From: Plantago major
Lineage: Eukaryota > Streptophyta > Magnoliopsida > Lamiales > Plantaginaceae
Length of the DNA: 64,000 nucleotides
Reading direction: 5' to 3'
Assembly (NCBI GenBank): GCA_026545765.1
Contig: CM048839.1
Location: 20,274,566 to 20,338,565, forward strand
Shown: positions 35,101 through 48,410 of the stretch, in pieces
Numbering within the stretch: position 1 is the stretch's first letter
Layout: each line of letters opens with the position of its first letter
The notes under the pieces: generated by a model
What the model was told of the DNA's origin: nothing
Seen by the model: only the letters and a program-made list of their open reading frames with translations
Database searches by the model: none
Position numbers and translations under genes: made by a program

Positions 35101-35454
35101 AATTGCCACATCTACCACAAAGGCTGAATATATTGCTGCTGGGTGTTGTGCTTCACAGATATTGTGGATACAACAACAACTCAGAGACTATGGACTCAAT
35201 GAAGAGAAAACTCCCATTTTCTGTGACAACACAAGTGCTATTGCTATAACTCAGAATCCTAAGTTTCATGCAAGAACAAAGCACATTGATGTTAGACACC
35301 ATTTCATCAGAGACCATGTTGAAAAAGGTAATATAGAGATACTCAAGATTGGCACTGAAGACCAACTTGCAGATATCTTCACTAAGCCACTACAAGAAAG
35401 TAGATTCTTAGCTTTAAGACATAGTCTTGGACTAATGGAGCAACCAAAGAACTG
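32200..35454 (+). pseudogene. Pol region of copia element A
   Basis: In order: protease motif HFDSGCGKHMTGD (about 32215), pre-integrase HKRMSHLNFKTLNKLAKKEL (about 32610), integrase core VVVDDYSRFTWVVFLKH and RTPQQNGVAERKNRTLKEAA (about 32840-33130), reverse transcriptase [20 protein letters not shown] and [14 protein letters not shown] (about 34170-34350), and RNase H LVGYSDADYAGSLLDRKSTS (about 34985). This order (integrase before reverse transcriptase) defines Ty1-copia. The region is broken in several places. Confidence 0.9.
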
Positions 35455-35490
35455 AAAAGTTCAGATATCTGAAGAAGATATCAAAAGAGA

Positions 35491-35574
35491 GAAAAGAGGA
35501 ATCTGGAATGGGTATCCAGAAAAGAGGAATCTGGAACGGGTATTCAGAAAAGAAGAATCTGGAACGGGTATCCA
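35491..35574 (+). repeat. 28-bp tandem repeat, three copies, in element A
   Basis: The unit 'gaatctggaacgggtatcca' plus 8 bp is repeated three times shortly after the pol stop. The matching place in element C (54673-54720) has about two copies. Confidence 0.85.
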
Positions 35575-36274
35575 GAAACCAAAGGCTAAAGGGTAAAATG
35601 GCTATTTGGAGATTTCTGAGACGGGTACCCAGATATCTAGATCACTCAGTGAGGGGGAACACAAAAGAGAATAGTACAACTGTCTGCAGTCAACTACTCT
35701 CTTGAAATTTGTATTATTTCTATCTTTGTGTAAAACATGATACAGAGTGTGAGATAGACACAAATACAAAAATGTCCCTTAGTCATACAAAAGAGATGTG
35801 ATTCAGATAGATAATTGCCAAAATTCATTAATTGGGCACACTCACATGGGTTGATTGTAATCACTGCTGGAAAAGCAATCCCAACCATTGATGAAATAGG
35901 CGTTCCAGTTTAAAGGACAAGATTAATTCCCTGTAAAATAGTGGACTGTAAAAACTCAGACGTGGCCCACTAAGCATTTAATGCAAACCGAATTTTACCC
36001 ACGCCTTACTGCACGTACACATATACAAATGCACACAATTAATTTGTGTATTTTTGTCTATTGGAATTACACTCCTATATATATAGGATTTTGGCAAAAG
36101 AAATTACTTTCGCCTAATCCTACATTTGCTCTTGCACAGAAACTGCAAAATTCTCTCAAATCTCTCTGCAATTTTCTCTGCAACTACTGATTCCCTCTTA
36201 GTTTTTCTGCAAAGAATCACTAATTTCTTACCTTAATCTCTTCTCATTTTTCAAAAACTTCACTATTTAAAGAG

Positions 36275-39200
36275 ATGGCTCCCAAACGTGCTTCTACTCA
36301 GAAATCCCAAGCTACTACTTCTGAAACTGCTGAAAAGCAAGCACCAGTGCTAGTTATAACAAACAATCGGTTGATTGGAGAATTCAACCCTGATCATTGG
36401 ACTTCAAATCACAGGAGATTTGGGGTAGTGCCATGATTGACAGGAAGTTGGTACTTGATATGCTTGAAAAGGCACAAATCAAGGGATTTCTATCTGCTCT
36501 TCCCAGTGGAGTTTCTTCATTGGATGTCTTGGAGTTTTACAACAACTCCACAATTATTTCCAAAGTCTCTGAAGGAACTGAGACAGTGTCTATCAAGACC
36601 AAAGTCCAAGGACAAGAAATCCTATTGGACGAAACAACTTTCTGTGAGCTGTTTGAACTTCAAAATCTTGGAAAGGATTTTGAAATTGACACCAAGGATG
36701 AAGATCTCCTTGAAGGTGTGAAGCAACTATACAGTGATGTGTGTGATCTTGACAAACCAGACACACCCATCGACTTTAAGCTTGCTGACATAAGGACCAG
36801 ACATCTTCTTGGTCCACTGGGATGTGTTGGCATGTATCCTTCACAGATGCTTTGATGGTCTACAAGGAGGTGCTGACCAGATAAGCCAAGAACGCTGGAT
36901 GATGATGTTCTTGTTGAGTCAACAAGACAAAAGGCTGAAAAACCCTTTTAATTGGGGGAAGTACGCCTTCATGAAATTTGTGAAGAAGATACAAGGCTTT
37001 GAGCCTAAAATCGTTAAGGGCCTTGCTGAGCCAAAAGCCACAGTAAGCTATGGACTGAAAATATGCTACTTACTGGAATGCCTTGGCATTGAGCTCAAAG
37101 AGACGGCAGACATTGCCAATAGTAACCTACTCTACAAATATGAGTATACAAACATGATGAAAAAGGTTACTGCATCTCAGAAAGGTTCCAAGAAACGAAA
37201 GACTGATGAGATATCTGAAGGTTCGTCGTGACCAAAAAGCGCAGAACTTCACAAAAGAAGTCTGCTGAATCTCATATATCTGCCGCCACTGCTGACAAAC
37301 TCATAAATGCAGATGAACTCATCAATGCTGCTAAGACCACTGCTGATGAGCTTATCAATGCTGATAAAAGCAGTGAGAAACTTCAACTCTCTCTGCAGAA
37401 GCAGCAGAGATTGTTGATAACTATGTTCCAGATTTCGATGATGAATCGGACGAGGAGAAAATCCCAGCCCCCAAGGTTGCTGAAAAGGTAACCAAGGCAA
37501 AGGGAAAGAGGAACAAAAGATCCAAGGTTGCTGAAAAAGCAACTAGCTCAAAGGTTGCTGACTAAGCACCTATAGCAAAGGTTGTTGGTGCCAACACACC
37601 ATCAGGGAAAGTCACGTATAAACAACTTCAAGAAGCCCTGATGAGTAGTGACCTAGTGTTGGTAGACGCTGATGTCAACACCACACTTAAAAATCTAGAA
37701 GAGCTCTCAAATGCTCAAACTTCTGCTTCCAGACAACCACAACAACCACAACCACAACAGCCACAAGTGGTTGATGAAATGGTCAATGAACTCCATTTCG
37801 ACATACCAGCAATGCAATATGCTGAAGAAAATCCTGCAAATGAGCAGGTTCCCCAACTCTTAGAGAGGGATCAAACTGAGATACCTGCTCAGAATGATCA
37901 ACCAGGGGAGGCAACTGAGTTGCACACTCAGGAAAGGTCTGAAGTACCTGAAACTTCAGATAAAGAAGCTGAAATGGAACAACAAGACCAAGGCATAGAA
38001 GGGTCACAAGTTCCAGAGACCAATCAGCCTGACACTGCTCAGGTAGCTGAATGGTTTAACTCTTTACTTGTGATATTTTTATGTCTATTAATCTTGTTAT
38101 TTAATAAAATTTCTTTGTTATAGGCTGAATTAGAAACACAAGAACAAGAGGAAGCTGGAAAGCTTGCCTCAGAATCTGAGAAGGAGGCTTCCATAGCCTC
38201 ACCACTTAAGGAACAGGAACCTGTCTCGCAGGTAGAAGAAAGTTCCTTAAGATATAACATCTCAGATATATGCTTTATACATAGGAATAATACTAAAGTG
38301 TTTGTTTCTAATAGGCTCCAACTGAGAAGTAAAATGATGAGGCTGAAAAGCCTAACTTGTCAGAGAATCAACCAGAGACTTACAAAGTCTCTGAGGAACA
38401 AGTATCTGAGCCTTCTATAGAGAAGTTATTTATCTCAGATATCCATATTCTTCATAATAATACTCTGATCATTTTTCTAAATACTTAACACTTTCTACTC
38501 ATAGGCTCAAACAGAAGTAGAAGTTGCTGGGGAATTGCCCACTCAATCCCCTCAACCAATGGAAATTGATGAGGCCACCAAACCTTCATCACCAGAGAGA
38601 ATACCAGAAACTGTACAAGTTTCTAAGAGACAAGTATCTGAGCCTCCTACTGTGGAGGTAAATGACATCTCAAATATCAAGATGTCTAAGTGTTTCTCTC
38701 CTGACAAATTTCTAAGTGTTATGTTGTTTTTTAATCTCAGGTTCAAAAAGAAAGAGAGGATGTTGAGAATCAGACTACCAAGTCTCCTTCTCACACCAAG
38801 ATATCTGAGGGACCTGAAACCTCATTAGTCCAACCTTCTGAGGCACATTAACATTGCACGAATACTTGACTACTCTAAAACCCAGATATCTACTAAAAGT
38901 TTTGAAACTAAATCAAAACTCTCTCTTTCAGGCTCAAGCTAGTGCCTTAGTGGTCCCTGAAGATTTGAACAAGGACCTACTTCCATTCTTCAAGGCTCAT
39001 ACTCTGCCAAAACATCTAAAGTGTTTCAAGAAATGGCAGAAACTCAGATTCTCTGATCTATTTGAAATCACAAGGGTCACGGATCACCCTACCAGAAGAG
39101 CAAGAGCATTTGACTTGGAGAATTATGTGCATCCAATGTTTCCAACTGAGCAATATGCATTTGCCACGTTGATGAATAAGAACTTCATAAAGGAAGTAGC

Positions 39201-41715
39201 ACACAAGCTTATTGAAACCTTTGAAAAGGCAGATGGTCAGACCAGAATACAGATGGCATTCAAGCCTATTTTGCCCTAGACTCTACAGTTCATACCCTCT
39301 GAACAACAGGAACTAAATGGTCAAATGGTCACTATTCCAGAAGTGATCAATCTGGTCTCTGAAGATGAAGAAGAGAAGGAGACTGATGAGAATGATTATG
39401 AAGAACCTCCTTCTGACCATCACAAGGATGAGGATGACAAAAAGGATGATGATGATGCCCCTGCACCAGGGACAGGAGGAATTGCACAAGGAAACAATGC
39501 CTTAGTTGCTGAAAAGCACACTGAGAGGAATTCACAAAATTCCCCTCCTCCATCTCCTCAGAAGTCTACACATCCATCTCCTCAACAAAAAGACACTGCT
39601 GAAAAAGTAGCTGAGCACTCTGAGGAAAACACTCAGAAAATAGTGGATGCACAAGCCAGAGTTGCTCAACTCAAACAACTGTTGGAGGTAGAACAACAGT
39701 TACATCTTCAACTGGAAGAAAAGATAGCTGAATCCAGAGTCAAGCTAGATAAACTTGAAGAACAAACACGCAAAGAAACACAAGCTTACTCTGAAATTAA
39801 AGAGCTCCGGGACGCTGTTGACTATATTACTAAGGAGCTAGATGCTGAACAAGCATCTGAAGAAAAGCATGATGCTAAAGCTGCATCTTCACCAAAGAAA
39901 CCATCCTCCAAAGGCAAGAAACCCATATCTGAGATGGTTGCCGCCTTCAGAAACCTTGATGAAGAAGTGCAAGAGGATGAAGATCACTGGGCTGATGACC
40001 CAAATGATGAAGAAGACAAGACTTTGGCAGAACACCGCAATGAACACTTAGCGGTTTCTCATCTGAAAAGGAAGCTAATTGCTCCTAAATTTTTCAACAA
40101 ACTGCCAAATGTCTACTCCCAAGAATACATGAATAGATACCAAGTTTTGGCACATCTTAAAAAGGAGTTGTCTTCACAAAACAAAGACGTAATTGCCTCC
40201 GTCCCCTCAGATATGAAGAAATTCACTGAGCTCATCACTCAGAGAACAACCAGTATGGTTATTGCTCAAAAGGATCTGGGAATGGTAAGGGACAATGATG
40301 TGTCATTAGCTAAAAAATCTTTTCATGAGGCAAGTTACACTGCTGGAAAAGCAGATGCCATACTAGGCCCATTGGCAGAGCTCACTGATAAGGAAAATGG
40401 ACTTATCAAACAAAATCAGGAGCTCAAGGCTGCACTTCAGAGGTTGGTTACTACCTACAATTACTTGCAAGGGAATTTTGAGTCTCTCTCAGAATCATTT
40501 GTGGCACTTAGTCAGTCAACAATGACTAAGGGGGAAGGATTTGGACCTCAAGATCAGGGGGAAGGAATGAAGAAATCTAGAGTTAGTGCTGCTCAGAAAG
40601 GAAGAGGAAACAAGAAAACTTCCCAGCCACCACTTAGAATAAATGATCCCTCATCAAGTCAAGCTGCTTTGCAAATAGTAGCTACTTCCCAGCAGCCAAC
40701 TGGAGAAACAACAATGGTAACAAGGGCCATGGAAAAAAGACCTCCAAGGAGTACCAAGGCTCCAAGGAGAAGACAAGTAAAAGGGATTGAAGAGTCTTTT
40801 GAAGAAGAATAAGAAGGCCAAATCAAATCCCAGGGCAATGAAGAAGGCTGCAAATCACCTAACAAGAGAAATCTGGAAGATGATGATGAAGATGAAGCCC
40901 CTCTTCACAGAAAAAGAAGAAAGGTTGATAGCCCATCTGAGCCCATAGCTGCAAAGCCTTTGGCAGCTAAAACACCCTCTGGAAATACCAAGTCAATCCA
41001 GGGTGGTTCTTCAAGCAATCCCCCAAGGGATAATTCAAGACAAAGGAGGAACAGGCTGAGAGCTGAACAAAGAAAACTTCAACTACCACTCAGGCCTGAA
41101 GAAGCCAAGATTGAGTATGTGAAGACCAACAATGACTCCTCTGTCTACAGGTGTATTAATCAGAAGAATGGCTACTGGATTCTGGAACTCAAGCACTTAC
41201 TGGTAAATTCAAAATTTCCAGAACCAATCCATAAACAACTCATGGCATGGAGAAAAGACAAGCCAGTCTTGATTAATACCAACAACATCAAAGCCTGGTT
41301 GGATTTTGAAGTAATCAAGAGAACATAAGCCATGAAGAAGGACCTCTCTGATGAATGTCCTTATGGAAAGCCAGATGATGTGCACAGAATTCCCAACATC
41401 ACTGGAACAGGCACAAGAGCAAGACTTGCTGTGGAACCCTATGAGTCCTTCTACTTGACTGAAGATCAATACAAGGGTGACATCAAATATCTGAAGATCA
41501 TTTATGAATACTTCAAACCATCATATATCAGAATCTAGCATGCCTGGAAATGGGGGAAGTATCTGTGGGTCAAACAATTTGCCAAGAAGAATCCCACCAA
41601 AACCTACAAGGAAGTCTGTGGATTTGCCAGAGACACAGAGATGATTGTCAGAACTCTTCTCTATGACTACTCTGATGATATCAAAAGGTTTGGTGATAGG
41701 AAATTTGCAGATTGA
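36275..41715 (+). pseudogene. 3' ORF region of copia element A (env-like position)
   Basis: Starts MAPKRASTQKSQ. The N-terminal third contains HLLGPLGC and SQERWMMMFLLSQQDKRL, GKYAFMKFVKKIQGFEPKIV and GLKICYLLECLGIELKETAD, a pattern seen in plant proteins labelled 'putative plant transposon protein'. The middle third is Q/P/E-rich with repeated modules separated by intron-like intervals. The last third has long coiled coils (QLKQLLEVEQQLHLQLEEKI), acidic tracts and basic patches. I see no clear signal peptide or membrane anchor, so a real envelope role is not supported. Broken in several places. The homologous region in element C is 48411-53988 on -. Confidence 0.75.
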
Positions 41716-42088
41716 TCCATGGACCTGTTTTGAAGACTTGAAGATTTTGAAGACTTGAAGACTAGTTTGTTAGGATGTTCACTTGGAGCTTGGTTACTCC
41801 TGTTGTCCTAATTTACTATGTAATTTTTGTATCTTGCTGACTGTACCTTATTGTTGTTTTATCGTGTAAAAGTTATCTGAACTTTCATTGTAACATATCT
41901 GTTGAACCTACTCTCACATATCAATCTATAAAAGATAACTTGTCAGCAAAGATCACACCTTGTGATTTGGTTGATGTTTACTTTCTGCATTTAATTATAT
42001 GAATTGAAAGATCATAAGAAATGATTAAGTGGTGGATTGCTTCCTCATCCAGATTTGTAATAGGTCAGATAGTCATCGTTGACTGATC

Positions 42089-42103
42089 AAAATGGGGGAA
42101 ATT
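42089..42103 (+). promoter_or_regulatory. Polypurine tract of copia element A
   Basis: 'aaaatgggggaaatt' stands directly before the 3' LTR. The identical tract precedes the 3' LTR of element C on the - strand. Confidence 0.9.
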
Positions 42104-43723
42104 TGTTAGGAATATTTGTTTAGATTTTGATCAGCAACCTAATGACTTATCTTAGCTCAGAGAGGTGGTTAGTACTCTTGGTTCACTTGAATGCTGTAAA
42201 AGAGGAAACTCACTAAGTATGATAGTCTAGCCAATCTTGTATAGGATGTTAAGTCTATTAATATAATTTTTAATTCCTCTAAAGAAGACCAAGAAAAAGG
42301 CATCCAGCAGGAAAAGTTCAACGGATTTGAAGATTTGAAGACTGCACAAGATTGCTGAAGACAAGGTTTTTCAGACACCTATGACCCGATATCTTGAAGA
42401 CACAAGCATTTTTAAATAAACAGTGTTGCAAAAGATATCTGAGAAATAAAAGGTTTCTGAGACGAGGAAAGTGCCCACAGATATCTACACTCAGATACCT
42501 TGGACATAAATTATGTTTCTGAAAAGAAATATATTATAACAAGTTGTTTCAACAAGTGGTATCTGGAGTTGTGATAATTTCTGGAAAAGGACGTGCAAAG
42601 CTTCAGAGAACTCTAATAGTATAAGATCTCTGATACAATGCATAGTTCCGTTGGTACTACAGGACAAAGTATAGTACAATGCATTGAATGCACGGACAGA
42701 GATGTCTGAACAAAAACGGTAGCTTCTGAAGAAGAAGACAAACGTACTACAGTACTATACTCAGATATCAATAGTTTGAATTTGATATAAGCCTAACGGA
42801 TACTATTCAAACGGCACTCAAATTCATCTATAAATATCAACACTTAGACTGCTTGAGAACACAAACAGAACTTATACCTTAGAACACTGAACTTACATTG
42901 AATACTCTCACACAAGCTCTCTCAAGCACACTACTTACCTTCAAGCTTTCTGTTGCGACCAAAGCTCTTGATTCTAAGTAGCACAAAAGTTCTAAGTGTC
43001 CTGATCCTTAACAAGCATTGCTATTTGTGAAAGAGTTGAATTAAGATCTGATATATGAGATTCATTCTCTTTAACATTTATCAAAGACTTGGGTCAGTAA
43101 AGAACAAGATACCATACATTGCAAAGTATATTAAGTATACTTGATTCTCAGAGCTATCTGCATAACTGAACAAGTTATTAAAGAAGCTCACCTGACAAAC
43201 TACCTTAACCAACACCTTAATTGGCATGGAGTACAGGAAGTACTTAGTGTGGGAAACTAAGGAACAACTCCAGGAAAGAGGTTTCTGAGTACATGAAGTA
43301 CTTGGCTGTGAAAGCCGGGGAATAACTCAGGGGGAACACTTGGTTGGGAACCTAGTGTAATTAGGAATCAAGAGAAGATATTTGTAAGGTTACATCAATT
43401 ATCTGTCTTAGTGGATTCTAGGTCTGAGAAAGACCGAAGTGGATTAGTTGAAGGATTACGCCACCTTCAGATACCACTATAATTAAAAAGACTTGTGTTA
43501 TTTACTTTCTGCATTTCATTACTTGCTTTATTTACCTTGCAAAGTATTTACACCTATCTTGCTAAGCATGTGCACTTATCACAAAAAAGTCTTCTGCTCT
43601 CTGAAATTAAGTATCAGAAATCTTCACAGATATATGAGAAACCGTGTTTATCGACAAAAGTTTTAAAAGACTATTCACCCCCGCCCCCTCTAGTCTTTTA
43701 CTTTGCCGTTATTTGGACCAACA
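42104..43723 (+). repeat. 3' LTR of copia element A
   Basis: 1620 bp from TGTTAGGAATA to GGACCAACA. A TATA-type box (ctataaatatc, near 42828-42838) lies inside in sense orientation. Its C-run near the right end is interrupted by a G, unlike the uninterrupted runs of the other copies. Confidence 0.93.
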
Positions 43724-44684
43724 ATCTCAGATATGAAATCTTAGTTCAACTCTTTCACAAATAACAATGCTTGTTAAGGATCAGGACACTTAGAACTTTT
43801 GTACTACTTAGAATCAAGAGCTTTGGTCGCAACAGAAAGCTTGAAGGTAAGTAGTGTGCTTGAGAGAACTTGCGAGAGTAATCAATGTTAGTTCAGTGTT
43901 CTAAGTTCTGCGTGTTCTAAGGTGTGTTCTCAAGCAGTCTAAGTGTTGATATTTATAGATGAATTTGAGTGCCGTTTGAATAGTATCCGTTAGGCTTAAA
44001 TTAAATTCAAACTATTGATATATGAGTATAGTACTGTAGTACATTTGTCTTCTTCTTCAAAAGCTACCGTTTTTGTTCAGACATTTCTGTCCGCGCATTT
44101 AATGCATTGTACTATACTTTTGTCCTGTAGTGCCAACGGAACTATGCATGGTATCAGAGATCTTTATACTATCAGATTTCTCTGATGCTGTGCACGTCCT
44201 TTTCAAGAGTTTATCACAACTCCAGATATCACTTGTTGAAACAACTTGTTATAATATATTTCTTTTCAGAAACATAGATTATGTCCAAGGTATCTGAGTG
44301 TAGATATCTGTGGGCACTTTCCTCGTCTCAGAAACCTTTTATTTCTCAGATATCTTTTGCAACACTGTTTATTTAAAAATGCTTGTATCTTCAAGATATT
44401 TGGTCATAGGTATCTGGAAACCTTTGTCTTCAGCAATCTTGTGCAGTCTTCAAATCTTCAAATCCGTTGAACTTTTCCTGCTGGATGCCTTCTTCTTGGT
44501 CGTCTTTTTAGAAAATAAAAATTACATTCAGAGACCTAACATCCTATACAAGATTAGCTAGACTATCATACTTAGTGAGTTTCCTCTTTTACAGTGTTCA
44601 AGTGAACCAAGAGTACTAACCACCTTTCTGAGCTAAGATAAGTCATTAGGTTGCTGATCAAAATCTAAACAGATATTCTTAACA
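43724..44684 (-). repeat. Partial inverted LTR of the same copia family (element B)
   Basis: Begins exactly where the 3' LTR of element A ends and matches 47117-48037, the inner 60% of the element C left LTR, ending with the normal LTR terminus (cttaaca). Element A therefore inserted into a pre-existing LTR of opposite orientation. The other part of that LTR is missing, lost with the 5' end of A. Whether B was a solo LTR or a full element cannot be decided. Confidence 0.88.
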
Positions 44685-46226
44685 CAAACTGCATTACCAT
44701 AATTTACATTTTGAAGAAATTACAAGTTGGTATACACGGCACACACACACGCTCTAAGGCGCTCAAACTTTCATGCTTTTTTTTTAAATTTTGACGCTTT
44801 TGGACCTACACTCGCGCTTGCGCTCTCACTTTTGGGTGATGTAGATCTGCAGATTCTGTAGACACTTTATACCGGAACGGTCTCTTGTTCATACACGTAA
44901 GTACGTGATGCCAGTGTGATATTACCTTTTTTTGTCGGAGCCCTCATGGAGTTGTAGTTTAAAATAATTGAAAATGCCTCATGTTGTATTATGTGAGAGT
45001 GTTCAACTGGTTGTATACAATTTATCCTGCTCACTCTTAATCTTAATCTACGTGGGATGTATGTATCATTGCATTCTACCCCCCATAAACTACTTGTGTG
45101 GCCTCTGGATGGGGGTGGTAATTTTTGTCTCGGGACCAACTCTCTGCACCTCTCGCGAGTTTGGGGGCCGTACCATTCGGATTCCATTTGTAACCTGACC
45201 ACTAATTGATCAAAGGTGACCATTTAGACCTACATGTCATGGCTTGGATCACACTAGTAGCTAGCTAGTATGATATTGATCATACTCTGACCATAAAATT
45301 CTAATGGATTTGATTTTTTTAAAACATCTGAAATGTCTCATACTATGTAATATTGGTGGTCTATATATCATGCACATATCCCCCGCTCTCAGCGATGTGG
45401 CACGTGGATATTACATTATTCCTCCTCATCTCAATTATGATTTGGATTTAATGTACACTCTCTCCGTCTCAAAGAACTTCATACATTAGGTTGGCGCGTA
45501 GTTTAGGTGAAAAGTTAAAGTGAATATATAAAATGGAAAATGTGGAAACAAATGTACTTTTAGTGGTAAATGATGGGAACCGACTTTTAGGTCCATCACA
45601 ATCACGTCTTGACGAGCGATAGTGCGGATCTGAAGGCACATATGAAGCCAATAATTATTATTTCTATTACTTTATTTACTTATTTCATTATTTCAATTAA
45701 TAGGTCCATGACCGTAGATTACGAATAAAGGCCCACGACCTGTAGATTAGGAGAACATGCCTTCGACCTAAGAGTACACCCTAGTTAGGACACTATGAAA
45801 TTTATATTAGTTACTCAGTTGATGATTAATGAATTTACTTTATGTTGCGTAAACGTGTTTTCCGTTGAAAGACGTGCTACATCATTAGAACCTTAGTTCA
45901 TGTGATTGAATTACTACCTTTCTATTCTAATTCGTGCCATGAATCTCTTGGAGGTCGTTCTAATGAACGAGTTTCTTGATAATTCGAACTCTAAATTCAT
46001 CAAATGTGTAATTTGTGTAAAGTTCATATTCTTTATTATTTGCTAGGTGTGATGTAGCTTCCTTTGTAGTATGTATGAAGTTTTGTGGGGCTGTTAAAAA
46101 TGACATAGTGTATAAAGTTCCGTGGGATGTGAAGTATAAACTATGATAGATTATTTGCTAAATATATATTTTTTAATTTGGATTACATAGTGGTACTAAA
46201 ATTGTAGAGGACCATAATTTAATGCT
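44685..46226. other. Spacer between copia elements
   Basis: No gene is seen. A single Stowaway-like end (cactctctccgtctcaaag) occurs at 45456 without a clear partner. Open frames at 44867-45223 show no domain signature. Confidence 0.45.
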
Positions 46227-46248
46227 TGTTAAACGCAGAACACTTTTT
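46227..46248. repeat. Left arm of a 22-bp inverted repeat flanking element C
   Basis: The 22 bases starting 'tgttaaacgcagaac' are perfectly repeated in inverse orientation at 63109-63130. Without the 16-kb copia element between them the arms would be about 890 bp apart, a normal size for a non-autonomous DNA transposon. No target duplication could be seen. Confidence 0.6.
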
Positions 46249-46420
46249 TTATATATTGCAAAAGGCCCTTCAATTGATAAAAATATAGAATTAGTCCCAT
46301 TTTTCGGAAAATTTCTCAAATTATCACATTTTCAAAAATATATAAACGTATATACACTACGGTACCATAGCACAACAAAAATCAATGTCGTACAATCATT
46401 AGCCATATTATGCCGATAAT

Positions 46421-48037
46421 TGTTGGTCCAGATAACGGCAAAGTAAAAGACTAGAGGGGGGGGGGGGGGTGAAGTGAATAGTCTTTTAAAACTTTTGTCG
46501 ATAAGCACAGTTTCTCAGATATCTGTGAAGATATCTGATACTTAATTTCAGAGAGCGGAAGACTTCTGACATAAGTGCACGTGTTCAGCAAGATAAGTGT
46601 AAGTACTTTGCAATATAAGTAAAACAAGTAATAAACTGCAGAAAGTAAATAACACAAGTCTTTTTATAGTGGTATCTGAAGGTGGCGTAATCCTTCAACT
46701 AATCCACTTCGGTCTTTCTCAGACCTAGAATCCACTAAGATAAATGAGGTAACCTTACAGATATCTTTTCTTGATTCCTAAATGCACTACGTTCCCAACC
46801 AAGTGTTCCCCCTGACTTATTCCCCGGCTTTATTCCTGTACTCAGAAACCTTTTGAGTTGTTCCTTAGTTTCCCAAACTGTACTTCCTTTGCTCAATAAC
46901 CTTGGAGTTATTCCTTAGTTTCCCAAACTAAGTACTTCCTGTACTCCACGCCATTCAAGGTGTTGGTTAAAGTAAATTGTCAGGTGAGCTTCTTTAATAA
47001 CTTGTTCAGTTATTCAGATAGCTCTGTGAATCAAGTATACTTAATACACTTTGCAATGTATGGTATCTTGTTCTCTACTGACCCAAGTCTATGGTAAGTG
47101 TTCAAGAGAATGAAACTTAGATATGAAATCTTAGTTCAACTCTTTCACAAATAACAATGCTCGTTAAGGATCAGGACACTTAGAACTATTGTGCTACTTA
47201 GAATCAACAGCTTTGGTCGCAACAGAAACCTTGAAGGTAAGTAGTTTGCTTGAGAGCGCTTGTGTGAGTATTCAGTGTTCTTGGAGTTCAGTGTATAAGT
47301 TCTGTGTGTGTTCTCAAGCAGTCTAAGTGTTGATATTTATAGATGAATTTGAGTGCCGTTTGAATAGTATCCGTTAGACATAAATCAAATTCAAACTATT
47401 GGTATCTGAGTATAGTACTGTAGCAGGTTTGTCTTTTTCTTCTTCAGAAGCTACAACTTTTGTTTAGACATTTCTGTCTGCGCATTTAATGCGCTGTACT
47501 ATACTTTGTCCTGTAGTGCCAACGGAACTATGCAAGCTTTCTGAAGCTTTGCACGTTCTTTTCCAGAGATCATCATAGCTCCAGATACCACTTGTTTAAA
47601 CAACTTTATAATATGTTTCTTTTTCAGAAGCATATTTTATGTCCAAGGTATCTGAGTGTAGATATCTGTGGGCACTTTCCTCGTCTCAGAAACCTTTTAT
47701 TCTTAGATATCTTTTGCAACTCGTGTGTTTCGAAACACTTGTTTCTCCAAGATATCTGGACATAGGTATCTGAAAAACCCTTCTCTTCAGCAATCTTGAG
47801 CAGTCTTCAAATCTTCAAATCCGTTGAACTTTTCCTGCCGGATGCCTTCTTCTTGGTCTTCTTCAGAAAATAAAAATTACATTTCGAGACCTAACATCCT
47901 ATACAAGATTTGCTAGACTATCATACTTAGTGAGTTTCCTCTTTTACAGTGTTCAAGTGAACTAAGAGTACTAATCACCTTTCTAAGCTAAGATAAGTCA
48001 TTAGGTTGCTGATCAAAATCTAAACAGATTCCTAACA
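46421..48037 (-). repeat. 3' LTR of copia element C
   Basis: Runs TGTTGGTCCAG to CCTAACA on +. A run of 14 G lies about 35 bp inside its left end. Confidence 0.95.
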
Positions 48038-48052
48038 AATTTCCCCCATTTT
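48038..48052 (-). promoter_or_regulatory. Polypurine tract of copia element C
   Basis: On the - strand 'aaaatgggggaaatt' directly precedes the 3' LTR, identical to element A. Confidence 0.9.
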
Positions 48053-48410
48053 GATCAGTCAACGATGACTGTCTGACCTATTACAAATCTGGATGAGGAA
48101 ACAATCCACCACTTAATCATTTCTTATGATCTTTTAATTTTTATAATTAAGTGCAGAAAGTAAACATCAACCAAATCACAAGGTGTGATCTTTGCTGACA
48201 AGTTATCTTTTATAGAATGATATCTGAGAGTAAGTTCATCAGATATTAGAGCAATTACAGAACATAGATAACTTTTACAAGATTTAATAGAAAAGTGCAA
48301 TCAGGAAAATCACAGAAACTACTTAGTCAAATAGAACAACAGGAGTTACCAAGCTCCAAGTGAACATTCTAAATGACAAGTCTTCAAAGTCTTCAAAACA
48401 GCTCCATGGA

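Larger units (their letters stand above)
30720..43723 (+). mobile_element. SIRE/Maximus-like Ty1-copia element A, 5'-truncated
   Basis: Fossil copia element on +. It begins inside the gag region just after where the zinc knuckle lies in the other copy, so 5' LTR, primer-binding site and most of gag are missing. Parts present: gag tail with coiled coil (30720-31800), protease, integrase, reverse transcriptase and RNase H (about 32200-35454), a long 3' ORF region (36275-41715), polypurine tract and 3' LTR. Lineage rests on size, the copia domain order and the extra ORF between RNase H and 3' LTR. It is broken, with roughly ten or more smaller breaks besides the lost 5' end. Confidence 0.9.

Noticed and set aside
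36275-41715. Envelope gene in the copia elements
   Set aside because: The ORF is only in env-like position; no clear signal peptide, membrane anchor or fusion segment is seen, and most of it is coiled coil or low complexity.
44867-45223. 118-codon frame on the - strand
   Set aside because: No recognisable domain, unusual composition and no splice or promoter context; may be chance.
45456-45640. Stowaway-like sequence with one end (cactctctccgtctc)
   Set aside because: No inverted partner or second TA could be found, so no element is called.
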